A stretch of 64,000 nucleotides of DNA. It comes from Enterococcus ureasiticus (GTDB lineage Bacteria; Bacillota; Bacilli; Lactobacillales; Enterococcaceae). The translations under genes were made by a program, and so were the position numbers. Below the pieces are notes generated by a model. The model did not search any database. It was given only the letters and a program-made list of their open reading frames with translations, and was not told the origin of the DNA. Numbering within the stretch: position 1 is the first letter of the stretch; each line of letters begins with the position of its first letter. This document shows, one piece after another, positions 44,938 through 55,674 of this stretch. The DNA lies in the NCBI RefSeq assembly GCF_001730285.1, contig NZ_MIJZ01000001.1:1116001-1180000 (forward strand), in the 5' to 3' direction.

Positions 44938-45477
44938 CTAGCTGATAAATAATCGCTTTACAGATAAATCAAAAGATTCCACCTGCCAATTTTCTTGAAT
45001 CTGCTCACTAAATACCAAACTGCATGTCTCGCCTTGATAATGTTGAAGGAAACGATCGTAAAACCCTCCGCCAAAGCCAATTCGAAACCCCTCATGTGTA
45101 AACACGATCCCTGGTACAACTAATAAATCGATTTTTTCAGCAGATACAACAGGTGCGTCCACTGGTTCAGCCACACCAAACGCCGTTTTTTCAAATTTAG
45201 TTTCAGTCGTCACAGAGTGAAACGTCAATTTCCGCTCACCGCCAGCTATCGGCATCAACATTTGTTTCCCTTCCAGCCAGCCTTTTTCAAGCAAAATATG
45301 CGTATTAAATTCAAAGTCTAACGGTTTAGTGATTGCGACTGTTTTAGCCTGCTTCCAATAAGGATCATTGAATAATGCTTGGCTGATTTCTAGTTCTTTT
45401 TGCTCTTTTAGTACTGGATGCTCGTGAAGCCATTTTAAGTTTGCTAAACCTAATTTTCTTAATCGTGCTTTTTCCAC
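44938..45477 (-). CDS. 5-formyltetrahydrofolate cyclo-ligase
   Basis: Converts 5-formyl-THF to 5,10-methenyl-THF with ATP, 179 residues. The ATP/folate motif VPGIVFTHEGFRIGFGGGFYDRFL (key residues G-G-G-F-Y-D-R) is near residue 125, and basic residues near the N terminus (EKARLRKLGL) are typical. The start is taken at the GTG six bases after GGAGGG; ATG codons further upstream touch or overlap that site. In many Bacilli the gene precedes the rhomboid-yqgQ-glcK run, as here. Confidence 0.92.
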   Translation of the reverse strand: MEKARLRKLGLANLKWLHEHPVLKEQKELEISQALFNDPYWKQAKTVAITKPLDFEFNTHILLEKGWLEGKQMLMPIAGGERKLTFHSVTTETKFEKTAFGVAEPVDAPVVSAEKIDLLVVPGIVFTHEGFRIGFGGGFYDRFLQHYQGETCSLVFSEQIQENWQVESFDLSVKRLFIS

Positions 45478-45580
45478 ATGCATCCCTCCACACAATAAAT
45501 CCCTTTGATTTTTAAGTTCTATATCTTTTTAACCATACATTGTAGTTTATAGAAAAAACGACTAAATAGCAAACAGATTC

Positions 45581-46513
45581 CTAGCCTTTTATATTAGAAT
45601 CAAGTCTTTTTTGCAGCCAGTTGCCGATTGCTTTATAGACCTCATTTTTTTCATTTTCCAATAAAATTTCGTGGCGTAATTCCGCAAATAAAACAAGCGA
45701 GACATCTTTGATTCCAGCCTCATCCAATTCTTTTGCAACTTTTCTGGGACCTTTACCAAAATCTCCTACTGGATCTTGTTCCCCACTGATCACTAAAATC
45801 GGTAAATCCTGATCGATATTCTGTGCCCATCCCTCACGATTCGCTCCGTCAACTAAACGGAATAACGTATAAAAACCATTATTCGTAAAAGTAAAACCAG
45901 TTAGTGGGTCATTTTCATATCGTTTCACATTATCTTGATTTTTACTTAGCCAATTGAAACTGCCAGCCTCTGGAAACTGCTTACTAAAAGAACCAAACGC
46001 CATATGATCCAGCCATTTATTTGGTTTTTCTGGCGCCGTTAAATTTAATCCTTTCGTTAAAGACAGAGCTAAAGGTAACATTGAAGCATTTTTACCGGTT
46101 CCCATAAAAATAGCTCCGCTGATTTCAGATTTATATAATTGTAAATAATTACGTAACGCAAACGATCCCATACTATGCCCCAGCATAAAATGCGGCAGAT
46201 CTGGATAATTTTCTCCAATCCATTCTTTGATCTGATTAATATCTTCCAACACAAACGTTACAGGCTCTCCTTTTCCAAAGTATCCATGTTTTGGCTGATT
46301 AGTTGCAACAGACTCACCATGGCCTAAATGATCATGACCGACTACAACAAAGCCCAAATTATTTAGATACTTAGCAAAATCATGGTAACGCTCGATATAC
46401 TCCGCCATCCCATGAATAATTTGAATCGTTCCGATTGCCTCACGTTCAGGCTCCCAGCAGATAAAATGGCTCGTTGTTTTTTGATCGGCTGACAAAAAAG
46501 TATTGTGTTTCAT
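45581..46513 (-). CDS. Alpha/beta hydrolase (monoacylglycerol-lipase-like)
   Basis: A 310-residue serine hydrolase with HDHLGHGES near residue 60, the nucleophile elbow MLGHSMGSFAL near residue 108, catalytic Asp in VISGEQDPVGD near 243, and His in ELRHEILLE near 278. This pattern matches the lysophospholipase/monoacylglycerol lipase group (Hydrolase_4). No signal peptide is seen. The start is taken at the ATG behind GAGGTAAG. Single gene, divergent from the P-loop kinase gene. The precise lipid substrate is unknown. Confidence 0.85.
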   Translation of the reverse strand: MKHNTFLSADQKTTSHFICWEPEREAIGTIQIIHGMAEYIERYHDFAKYLNNLGFVVVGHDHLGHGESVATNQPKHGYFGKGEPVTFVLEDINQIKEWIGENYPDLPHFMLGHSMGSFALRNYLQLYKSEISGAIFMGTGKNASMLPLALSLTKGLNLTAPEKPNKWLDHMAFGSFSKQFPEAGSFNWLSKNQDNVKRYENDPLTGFTFTNNGFYTLFRLVDGANREGWAQNIDQDLPILVISGEQDPVGDFGKGPRKVAKELDEAGIKDVSLVLFAELRHEILLENEKNEVYKAIGNWLQKRLDSNIKG

Positions 46514-46630
46514 CTTCTTACCTCTTCTCAATTGATACTATTTATTATAAAGTATTCTTAGTAAATGAAATAGTCAAATGTGCATTTTCTTTAATATTGT
46601 TTCTTTTGTGATTTTTGAAAGGAGAAGAAA

Positions 46631-47167
46631 ATGAAAATTCAACTTATTGGAGCTTCTGGTACAGGAAAAAGCACCCTAGGACTTCATATCGCTGAAAAAG
46701 AACAAATCAAGTGGATCGATACTGACCGTTATATTTGGAAAGACGAGACCTTTTCAGAAAATTATCCAATCGATCAACGGCTAAAAATGTACGAAAATGA
46801 TCGTGAAAAATTCGATCAATTTATTGTATCCGGCTCTGTATTCGCATGGAATCCTACTGGTTTTGATGACCGGGATTTATTGGTTTTTCTCACAATAGAT
46901 GACAAACAACGATTCCAACGCCTAATAAAAAGAGAAGTGGAGAGAGGGGGGCAATCTTCTTTATGGTTAGACGAACATGGGAATCAAACCAATGACTTTT
47001 TAGATTGGTGTAAAACTTATTATACCGCCAAAACCCCTTCTGATATAGGGACACTTGCTGAACATAACTATCAAATCACTCATTCTAAAAGTCCTATTTT
47101 AAAACTAGACAGCAGTCAGTCACTAGATGTTTTATATCAATTGATCATGCAGAGGGTTAAACGTTAA
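46631..47167 (+). CDS. Small P-loop kinase (FlaR/adenylate-kinase-like)
   Basis: A 178-residue nucleotide-binding protein with Walker A GASGTGKSTLG at residues 8-18, WIDTDRYIWKDETF near 34 and a lid-like KREVERGG segment. Similar proteins are annotated as topology-modulation or AAA-type kinases with unknown substrates. Ribosome site GAAAGGAGA lies seven bases upstream. It is a lone gene between divergent and convergent neighbours. Confidence 0.65.
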   Translation: MKIQLIGASGTGKSTLGLHIAEKEQIKWIDTDRYIWKDETFSENYPIDQRLKMYENDREKFDQFIVSGSVFAWNPTGFDDRDLLVFLTIDDKQRFQRLIKREVERGGQSSLWLDEHGNQTNDFLDWCKTYYTAKTPSDIGTLAEHNYQITHSKSPILKLDSSQSLDVLYQLIMQRVKR

Positions 47168-47281
47168 TCCATCAGAAAAAATTAGAAATACTATCCTATG
47201 AAACTGTATATCTTAAATAATAACTCTTTTTCGATTGTACAGAAAAACAATCCTCCTATAAATAAAATATAGATCTATAAC

Positions 47282-47322
47282 AAAAAAAGAGCTGAAAGAC
47301 CTCGTCTCTCAACTCTTAATCC
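47282..47322 (-). terminator. Terminator of the glp operon
   Basis: On the minus strand AAGAGTTGAGAGAC pairs with GTCTTTCAGCTCTT (G-U tolerated), followed by TTTTTG. It is 13 bases after the glpF stop. Confidence 0.82.
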
Positions 47323-47334
47323 ATCAATAAAAAA

Positions 47335-48054
47335 TCAAACCATCATCATATACACACCAGAAGCCACTACCGCACCGATAACAGGTCCAACAATAGGAAC
47401 CCATGAATAGCTCCAATCAGAATCACCTTTAGTTGAAATCGGTAATAATTGATGTGCTAAACGAGGTCCAAAATCACGCGCTGGATTGATCGCATAACCT
47501 GTAGGTCCGCCTAAAGACAAACCAATCGACAAAATCAAAGCGCCCACAACTAATGGATTCAATCCATCTGTAAAGTTGTGTTGTGAAAATGAAAGTAAAC
47601 CTAAAATTAAAACAAATGTTCCAATAACTTCAGTAACCATATTCGCTGGATAATTACGAATCGCAGGACCTGTAGCAAACGTCCCTAAAATCGCGCCTTG
47701 ATCTTCTGTTACTTGCCAGTGAGGCAAATAGGCTAACCAAACTAAAACTGCTCCTACAATCGCTCCTAGCACTTGCGCTACAATAAACGGTACAACCAAA
47801 CTCCATTCAAAACTTCCAGTCATCGCCATCGCAATCGTTACCGCAGGATTTAAATGAGCGGGGCCCATATATCCTGCAACATAGACCGCAATGGTCACAG
47901 CCATTGCCCATCCAAATGTAATCACGATCCAACCAGAGGCAGCCGCCTTACTTTTCTTTAGATTAACTCCTGCACATACGCCGTCTCCTAAAAGAATCAA
48001 AATCATTGTCCCTAAAAACTCACTGAAAATCTGTGTCATATTTGAAGTATCCAT
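47335..48054 (-). CDS. glpF: Glycerol uptake facilitator (aquaglyceroporin)
   Basis: Membrane channel for glycerol, 239 residues with six membrane helices. Two NPA-type motifs form the pore: HLNPAVTIAMAM near residue 67 and YAINPARDFGPRL near residue 192. The Asp after the second motif (NPARD) is the glycerol-facilitator marker. It is the last gene of glpK-glpO-glpF, one base after glpO. Confidence 0.95.
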   Translation of the reverse strand: MDTSNMTQIFSEFLGTMILILLGDGVCAGVNLKKSKAAASGWIVITFGWAMAVTIAVYVAGYMGPAHLNPAVTIAMAMTGSFEWSLVVPFIVAQVLGAIVGAVLVWLAYLPHWQVTEDQGAILGTFATGPAIRNYPANMVTEVIGTFVLILGLLSFSQHNFTDGLNPLVVGALILSIGLSLGGPTGYAINPARDFGPRLAHQLLPISTKGDSDWSYSWVPIVGPVIGAVVASGVYMMMV

Positions 48055-48055
48055 C

Positions 48056-49891
48056 TTACTTCGTCCCTTCTTTCAATATACTCAAGTCAGATTCTGCGAT
48101 CAATTGATTTAGCTCGTTTGTATAACGTTCTACTTGGTTTTCAGACCAATTATAATAATGACTCATTTCAGAAATCACACCTTGTTTCACTTCATCTAGT
48201 GTATCTCTCATGAAAAGTAAGTGGTTCGTTCTACGCACAAGATAGTCGGCTGGTGTCAGTACCATCTCATTATCTAAAGCATAGTGCAGTGCCAATGTTT
48301 CAGCTAAACTTAACCCCTTAACAGGTTCCGTTGTAGCGATTTTTTCAAATAGTTCTGTTACATTTGAACCATATAAATGAGCTAGATATTCTGCCTCTTC
48401 TTGAGTCAGCCCTTTTTCCACCCCACGTTTTGCAAGAGCATTTAGTTCTTCTTCTACTTCCGCTGCATTCAGATCTCCCCCTGATACAGGATAAGTTTTA
48501 GAGTCGATCAATTGAAACTCGCAACTAAATTCTTCTTTCAAAATACGCTGAATCTCTTTCAAGGCACCTTCCGCCATTTTACGATAATCAGTTATTTTAC
48601 CTCCTGACAATGTCATTAAGCCATCATCTGAACGCTCCAACAGACTACCACGAGAAACAGCAGATGGATTCTCCTTACTTTCAGCCAATGAATCTTCTAA
48701 ATGATTCAAGACATTTTCTACATCAAAACGTGTTGCTTTTTTGTTCCGGTATTGATCAACAATGTCGATTACTTGATCGAAACTTTCATCAGATACTTTG
48801 CCATTATTACCACCGTTATAATCAGAGCCGCCATTTTCTGAAATCAATGGTCTAAGACCAGCCCAACTTGCTTCAATGTCATCAATCGTCACATTTGCTT
48901 TAGGGTAATGACTATTCACGATTTCTAACAGATAATCGACATCTTCTTGTGTAACAGTCGGATGTTCATAATCGCCAGTATAATCCGTATCTGTCGTTCC
49001 AAAATACGTTTTTTTCTCTCTTGGAACCACGAATACCATCCGTCCATCATGTTTTCCTGTATCAAAATAAGTAGGTTGCGGTACATATAATTTACTGCTG
49101 TCCACAACTAAATGAACCCCTTTTGTCGGACGCATTTGCGGCACTAAATTTTCTTTTGAATCTAACCCTCGAACCTTATCTGACCAAGGTCCAGTCGTGT
49201 TGATGACGATTTTAGCTTGGATATCAAACTGTTCACCTGTCAATAAATCTTCTGCTTTTACACCAATGATTTTGCCTTGATCATTTTGGATGAAGCCCAC
49301 AGCTTTGACCTTACTGACCATCAAGCCGCCATCAGATGCGGCACGTTTGATATTTTCAATTACGAGGCGAGCATCATTATTTCTAAAATCTAAATAAACG
49401 CCACCCCCTTGTAATCCTTCACTTTTTAATTGTGGTTCTCTTTCCAATACTTCCTCTTTTGTCAGTGTATAATTTTCATATTTTGTACCGATCACATTCG
49501 CCAAACGATCATACAAATCCATCGCTACTTTGACCGAAAACATATTAAACGTTGCTTTTGGTTCATCATAAATCGGTAAAAGCATTGGGTCTGGTTTGGG
49601 AATGTGAGGCGCAATTGCTTGGACAACGGCGCGCTCTTGAACTGTATCGGCAACCACTTCTACATCAAAATTTTTCAAATATCGAATCCCGCCATGAACT
49701 AACTTGGTTGACCGAGAAGACGTGCCCTCTGCAAAATCCTGCATTTCGATCAGACCAGTTTTCATGCCAGCTGCACTTGCTTGTATGGCAACACCTGCAC
49801 CGGTAATTCCGCCGCCAATGATCAATAAATCTAATTCTTCAGACTTCATCTTTTTAATAGATGCTTGTCTGGTTTTAATTGAAAATGACAT
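48056..49891 (-). CDS. glpO: Alpha-glycerophosphate oxidase
   Basis: FAD enzyme that oxidises glycerol-3-phosphate to dihydroxyacetone phosphate with O2, giving H2O2; lactic acid bacteria have this oxidase in place of a quinone-linked dehydrogenase. 611 residues; FAD motif LLIIGGGITGAGVAIQ near residue 22, LVHGGIRYLKNFD near 63, and GPWSDKVRGLD near 235. The long insert relative to GlpD of E. coli is typical of GlpO. The start is the ATG giving MSFSIKTRQ, 16 bases after glpK. An open frame extends further upstream into glpK but has no ribosome site. Confidence 0.92.
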   Translation of the reverse strand: MSFSIKTRQASIKKMKSEELDLLIIGGGITGAGVAIQASAAGMKTGLIEMQDFAEGTSSRSTKLVHGGIRYLKNFDVEVVADTVQERAVVQAIAPHIPKPDPMLLPIYDEPKATFNMFSVKVAMDLYDRLANVIGTKYENYTLTKEEVLEREPQLKSEGLQGGGVYLDFRNNDARLVIENIKRAASDGGLMVSKVKAVGFIQNDQGKIIGVKAEDLLTGEQFDIQAKIVINTTGPWSDKVRGLDSKENLVPQMRPTKGVHLVVDSSKLYVPQPTYFDTGKHDGRMVFVVPREKKTYFGTTDTDYTGDYEHPTVTQEDVDYLLEIVNSHYPKANVTIDDIEASWAGLRPLISENGGSDYNGGNNGKVSDESFDQVIDIVDQYRNKKATRFDVENVLNHLEDSLAESKENPSAVSRGSLLERSDDGLMTLSGGKITDYRKMAEGALKEIQRILKEEFSCEFQLIDSKTYPVSGGDLNAAEVEEELNALAKRGVEKGLTQEEAEYLAHLYGSNVTELFEKIATTEPVKGLSLAETLALHYALDNEMVLTPADYLVRRTNHLLFMRDTLDEVKQGVISEMSHYYNWSENQVERYTNELNQLIAESDLSILKEGTK

Positions 49892-49907
49892 ACCACTCAC
49901 TTCTTCC

Positions 49908-51422
<1,515 letters not shown>

Positions 51423-51435
51423 TTACTCCCTTTCG

Positions 51436-51449
51436 TGAAAACGCTTTAT
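51436..51449 (-). promoter_or_regulatory. cre-like site upstream of glpK
   Basis: TGAAAACGCTTTAT (plus strand) fits the CcpA operator consensus TGNAANCGNWNNCW apart from the last C. It lies between the AT-rich promoter region and the glpK start, where CcpA would block transcription when glucose is present. Confidence 0.72.
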
Positions 51450-51555
51450 ATTTGATATATTTATAATAATCGGAAACTGTTTCATAAAAACGTCAACTTT
51501 TTTTTAATTTCAAAAATAAATGAAAGTTTTTCAACAAAGCCTTGTTCTATCAATA

Positions 51556-51604
51556 AAAAAAGGCCAAAAATAAAATAGCAAATCATTTTACCTTTGGCCT
51601 TTTT
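51556..51604 (-). terminator. Terminator after the Mga-like gene
   Basis: On the minus strand AAAAAGGCCAAAGG pairs with GGCCTTTTTT across a ~28-base AT-rich region with partial extra pairing. It isolates the regulator gene from glpK. Confidence 0.72.
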
Positions 51605-51611
51605 ATTCAAT

Positions 51612-53084
51612 TCATCCTTTCGTATGTAGCGCTCGGATTTTCATCCTGATTTGATTGATATCATAAGTTGATCCAAGTTCCGATAATACATAAACCTCTT
51701 TTGCAGAACGATAGGTATTCGGCTTCATAACATTTGTAATCAACAAATCATACGTTCTTTTTGAATCAAATGGTTCGATCGTTAACCCATTCAAATTTTT
51801 TAAGCTCAAGACTAAAACCTGAGTCATTACTTCCTTATACAAATGATCCATCTTTAAATCAATCCCAATCCGAGTTTCACCAACGATTTCAAAATCAATA
51901 ATCGCCAACACACTAAGATATTTCACCAATGACCATTCATACAAACTATTGCCTGTCTCATAAATTTTACCAAAGCATTCTAAACTTTTATCTAAAAGAA
52001 TCCGAGAAAAATCAGCCAGCTGATGACTGGAAAGTGTCTGTTCTTTTTGCCAAATATTCTCCCGATCAAACAATTCCAGCTCTCCTTTGAAAAAATACAG
52101 CCGACTATGGATCTGAGAAAAATAATAAAAGATCTTTTTTTCTAATTCTGGGAAAAACTTTTGCGGACGATAATATAAAATCACATGCTCTAAAACAAAC
52201 GTGTCTGCAAGTGATATTGGCGTCCTTCTACCACGAATCAAACTATACTCAGCAAAATCTGATTCTGCCAAAACAGACATACTCGTTAGAAAAATAAAAT
52301 GTAGTAAACTCTCTTCTTCATCGATTTCAAGTGGATATCGACTAAAAAAACGTAAAACAAAGGAACGTAATGTTTTAAAAAAAGGATCTTGTTCATACCC
52401 CATACTTTTACTGTATAATTCTTTAAATATTTTTGGTTGAACCACGATTCTTTTCTTACTGATCGTCAACCATAAACTGATTTTCAACCTGCTATGTTCC
52501 TCAAACGAAAGGGACAGTGCTTTTTCCAAGGCCTCAATGATCCTAGAATTTTGAACCGTTAGTGTTTTTTCTTGATGTTTCTCATACGGAGTTAAAAACC
52601 AATAAATTTGAAAATAAAAATAACGAATTTGGAGCTCTTCACCTTTTAATTGACCGTTACCAATTTTAAGATCAAACTCTTTTAATAACAGATTTAGCTC
52701 TTTGATTTTCCGAAATAAAGAAGACTCACTGATCATAAATTTAGTGGTCAGCTGAGCAATACTAAATTCCCGATACTGAAATAAGTAATCTATCAACTGA
52801 AATTTGATTGACCCTCGAACATACTCTTCCAAAACTTTACTGATCGAAAACTGATCTGACATATGAATTGCCACCCATTGTCCATCATAAAATAACGTAC
52901 AATCTTTTTCATAAGGCTTCAAGTAATACCCTAATTCCTTTAAATCACTTTCAAAGGAAGCCTTTGAAACTCCTAAATAATCAAGTAACTCTTGGTCTGC
53001 GATACGACCACCTGCCAAGATCACCTTCTTTAAAATACCAATCTCTCTCGCTTCTTTTTTATCCAATAATTCTTCAATTTTCAT
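51612..53084 (-). CDS. Mga-like helix-turn-helix regulator
   Basis: A 490-residue regulator of the Mga/PRD-like type, diverged from the one at 32111. N-terminal helix-turn-helix (residues ~20-45, ADQELLDYLGVSKASFESDL) and a second one near residue 100 (FSIAQLTTKFMISESSLFRKI) are readable. The C terminus has a Rossmann/EIIB-like segment (TYDLLITNVMKPN). It overlaps the end of the oxidoreductase gene by 11 bases and so is translationally coupled to it. The start is the ATG behind GGAGTGAAGCGG. Possible targets are that oxidoreductase or the glp operon downstream; both are inference. Confidence 0.72.
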   Translation of the reverse strand: MKIEELLDKKEAREIGILKKVILAGGRIADQELLDYLGVSKASFESDLKELGYYLKPYEKDCTLFYDGQWVAIHMSDQFSISKVLEEYVRGSIKFQLIDYLFQYREFSIAQLTTKFMISESSLFRKIKELNLLLKEFDLKIGNGQLKGEELQIRYFYFQIYWFLTPYEKHQEKTLTVQNSRIIEALEKALSLSFEEHSRLKISLWLTISKKRIVVQPKIFKELYSKSMGYEQDPFFKTLRSFVLRFFSRYPLEIDEEESLLHFIFLTSMSVLAESDFAEYSLIRGRRTPISLADTFVLEHVILYYRPQKFFPELEKKIFYYFSQIHSRLYFFKGELELFDRENIWQKEQTLSSHQLADFSRILLDKSLECFGKIYETGNSLYEWSLVKYLSVLAIIDFEIVGETRIGIDLKMDHLYKEVMTQVLVLSLKNLNGLTIEPFDSKRTYDLLITNVMKPNTYRSAKEVYVLSELGSTYDINQIRMKIRALHTKG

Positions 53085-54408
53085 CCGCTTCACTCCACAA
53101 ACCTTCAAAACCTAGCTGGTTCGTGATATCGATCACGTTTGAATAATAAGGATGATACAAAAAATCTTTTTGGTAAAGCTCTTCAAGTGTTTGACCCATT
53201 TGGATCCCAAGCGCTAGTGTATTGATTTTCTCTAGGATATCTGCTTTTGAAACTAATTGTGCACCTAAAATTTTATGACTTTCTTTTTCGAAAATAATTT
53301 TTCCACAAATTTTTTCACAACCTGAAAATAAAGAACTTCTCTGCTGAACGTGGGAAACCGCAATCGGCTGCCCATGAAATAATCCTTCTGCTTCTGTCAG
53401 TCCAGTACTGGCTACATAATAATCGACAAGTTTAGTCCCAATCGTGCGAATCGAGCCGACAAATGGTGTGGTTGCTTCTACAAGATTTTGAGCCACAACT
53501 AACCCCGTTCTAACCGCATTATTCACTAATGGGATATAAAATGATTCCTGAGACAAGCTATAAGGCACTTGAATGCAGTCACCAATCGCAAAAACGTCCG
53601 CTTGAGATGTTTGCAAATACTCATTCACAAAGACGGTCTGATCCGTATGAGTCCTGATATGTTCATCCAAATAACCAAGATCTGGACGGACATTCATCCC
53701 AAATATAGCACTATCACATACTAATTCGGATTTCTTCGTTTCAATCAGTAGGCCTTCATCTGTATCGGTTACTTTTTCAACGGTTTCATCAAAATGAAAC
53801 ACGACACCTCGAGACACCATTTCAGCTTGTACTGGACGAATCATCTCTTCATCGAAATACTTGAATAACAAATAATCCATACGTTCAAAAAGGTGTACTT
53901 CTTTGCCTTTTTTTAACAACGTATCTGCTGCTTCTCCGCCAATTTGACCGCCGCCGATCACTGCTACTTTGTCACTATTTTCCAAACGTTCAATAGCTTT
54001 TAGAACACCAGGCAAAAATTTATATTTTAAAACCTTTTCCGAATCACTACCAAGAATTTTGTTGGACCATTGACTAGAGCCAGTTGCTAAAATCAATTTA
54101 TCAAATGACATAAAAAACTCAGTTTCTTGCTTTTCATATTTGATGATATGCTGTGTTGAATCCATACTGACTACTCTTGCATTTAACAACAAAGAGATAT
54201 CGTTATCTATTAATTGTTCTTCTGAAATAAACTGAGCGGTTTCGATAGGATCGATCGTTTTATTAAAATACAGATTGATTCCGCCAGGCAAATAACCAAT
54301 CGTTTGTTGCTTCTCGATTAAATGAATTTCAGCTTGGGGATGTTTTTTTCTGATAGCCAAAGCAGCTGATACTCCAGCAAAAGAAGCGCCAATAATCACT
54401 ACTTTCAA
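53074..54408 (-). CDS. FAD-dependent oxidoreductase of the Nox/CoA-disulfide reductase family lacking the redox cysteine
   Basis: A 444-residue two-dinucleotide-fold flavoprotein. FAD motif VVIIGASFAGVSAALAIRKKHP at the start (key G-x-S-x-A-G), NAD motif VAVIGGGQIGGEAADTL near residue 150, and a second FAD motif VFAIGDCIQVPYS near 270. In NADH oxidases and peroxidases of enterococci the segment after residue 38 reads SFLSCG with the catalytic Cys42. Here it reads GYLPGGINLYF, so the cysteine is missing. The C-terminal dimerisation domain is present. The reaction is therefore unclear. It is translationally coupled with the downstream Mga-like regulator. Confidence 0.85.
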   Translation of the reverse strand: MKVVIIGASFAGVSAALAIRKKHPQAEIHLIEKQQTIGYLPGGINLYFNKTIDPIETAQFISEEQLIDNDISLLLNARVVSMDSTQHIIKYEKQETEFFMSFDKLILATGSSQWSNKILGSDSEKVLKYKFLPGVLKAIERLENSDKVAVIGGGQIGGEAADTLLKKGKEVHLFERMDYLLFKYFDEEMIRPVQAEMVSRGVVFHFDETVEKVTDTDEGLLIETKKSELVCDSAIFGMNVRPDLGYLDEHIRTHTDQTVFVNEYLQTSQADVFAIGDCIQVPYSLSQESFYIPLVNNAVRTGLVVAQNLVEATTPFVGSIRTIGTKLVDYYVASTGLTEAEGLFHGQPIAVSHVQQRSSLFSGCEKICGKIIFEKESHKILGAQLVSKADILEKINTLALGIQMGQTLEELYQKDFLYHPYYSNVIDITNQLGFEGLWSEADEN

Positions 54409-54510
54409 AATAAACCCTTCCTTCTAAATAAAAAAACGCTTTCTTAAAGAATAGCATACGCTAGCTCCTAACGCATAGAAATAAGCTAGTTTGTTTTCAT
54501 TTTTCACTAA

Positions 54511-54547
54511 AAAATCCGTTTACTCTCATACAAGAGAGTAAACGGAT
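54511..54547 (-). terminator. Terminator after the LCP gene
   Basis: ATCCGTTTACTCT and AGAGTAAACGGAT, a 13-bp perfect stem with a small loop, followed on the minus strand by TTTTTTAG. Confidence 0.88.
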
Positions 54548-54555
54548 CAATTACG

Positions 54556-55473
54556 TTATTTCTTATCTTTCATAAAGTTTTGAATCGCTTCAGCATTCTT
54601 TTGTTCATCAAGTTCGATCACACTTCCAGAATCTGTATAATCATTAAAGCTCCATGAGCCTTCTACTGGAACAGACAATGATTTTAACGGCTTCACTTTT
54701 CCAGTAAGAAAATCTTTTGCTAAATCAACTAGTAAGCTCGTTGGCACATTTGTATCGATTTTTCCGACCATTTTTCCTGCAACTTGTGGTAATTCCCAAA
54801 TTGGAATCAAATCTTTAGACTGCTCTACTAAAGCGTCCATCACCTGCTGCTGACGTCTGATCCGTCCAAAATCGCCTTCTTCATCCATTCTAAAGCGGGC
54901 ATACTGCAATAAACTATTTCCATGCAATGTTTGCTTCCCCTTGAAGATATCCACACCGTCTAAATTAATATCTTTTTCAGCATCGATCGTAACTCCTTTT
55001 GGATAAAGTTCATCAATAATGGCACTAAATTCTTTAAAATCCAGGACAACATAATAATTGATTGGTAAATCAAAATTCGTTTTCAACACATCTTTTGTCA
55101 TTTGTGCGCCGCCATAGGCATATGCTGCATTTATCTTATCTTGGCTACCATCAGGAAATGTTACGTAGCTGTCCCGCATGATCGAAATCAATTTAGGCTG
55201 TTTCGTTTTCCCATCATAATGAGCCACCATAAGCGTATCTGAACGCCCTTGATCCTCATCATCGTCTCTGGAGTCATTTCCAACGATCATGACCGTTAAT
55301 TCCTTCTCACTTGTTTGTTCGTCGCCAGTAAAATTTTGGTTTTTATTAGGAAGTTTTGATTCACTCTTTTCCTTTGCCGTTTGGAATGAAACCGCCGCAT
55401 AGCAGCCTACACTCACGACTACAAGGAGAATCGATAACAAGCTAATCGTAACTATTTTTACAGATTTTTTCAT
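54556..55473 (-). CDS. LytR-CpsA-Psr (LCP) family glycopolymer ligase
   Basis: A 305-residue membrane-anchored LCP protein that attaches wall teichoic acid or polysaccharide to peptidoglycan. N-terminal helix (VKIVTISLLSILLVVVSVGCY), then the LCP core with VMIVGNDSRDDDEDQGRSDTLMV near residue 61 (the Asp and Arg bind the pyrophosphate), ISIMRDSYVTFPDG near 95, INAAYAYGGAQMT near 112, and GDFGRIRRQQQVMDAL near 200. It is preceded by an M-box riboswitch with a terminator (55575-55877), and a second promoter-like element (TGTGATACACT) lies just downstream of that terminator. Its partner polymer is not encoded here. Confidence 0.92.
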   Translation of the reverse strand: MKKSVKIVTISLLSILLVVVSVGCYAAVSFQTAKEKSESKLPNKNQNFTGDEQTSEKELTVMIVGNDSRDDDEDQGRSDTLMVAHYDGKTKQPKLISIMRDSYVTFPDGSQDKINAAYAYGGAQMTKDVLKTNFDLPINYYVVLDFKEFSAIIDELYPKGVTIDAEKDINLDGVDIFKGKQTLHGNSLLQYARFRMDEEGDFGRIRRQQQVMDALVEQSKDLIPIWELPQVAGKMVGKIDTNVPTSLLVDLAKDFLTGKVKPLKSLSVPVEGSWSFNDYTDSGSVIELDEQKNAEAIQNFMKDKK

Positions 55474-55574
55474 TATTTATTCCTTTCTAAACATAAAAGT
55501 TAAATGGGTTTGTTTGGCCTTAAAGTAAACCATAGTGTATCACATGAAACCTAATAGCTCTAATTTTTGCTTGA

Positions 55575-55652
55575 CTAAAAGAAAAATCCCTCACCAAGAA
55601 TACTCAGCGAAGGGATTAGATTATAGGTGTTTAAATGTATGACACTCGCCAT
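55575..55652 (-). CDS. Putative 25-codon leader ORF after the M-box
   Basis: ATG at 55652 to TAG at 55575, giving a 25-residue peptide that begins MASVIHLNTYNLIPSLSIL and ends GEGFFF. It starts about 25 bases after the riboswitch aptamer and runs through the whole terminator hairpin, with its stop inside the T-rich tail. The ribosome site is weak (AAGG, about 12 bases away). It may be translated to modulate the terminator, or may be chance. Confidence 0.35.
   Translation of the reverse strand: MASVIHLNTYNLIPSLSILGEGFFF
55581..55619 (-). terminator. Terminator of the M-box expression platform
   Basis: On the minus strand AATCCCT pairs with AGGGATT, continued by CGCTGAG with CTTGGTG through several G-U pairs that exist only in this orientation, loop TATT, tail TTTTTCTTTT. 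It lies ~60 bases after the aptamer and ~110 bases before the LCP start. Confidence 0.82.
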
Positions 55653-55674
55653 TTATTTATAACTTACCTTACTC

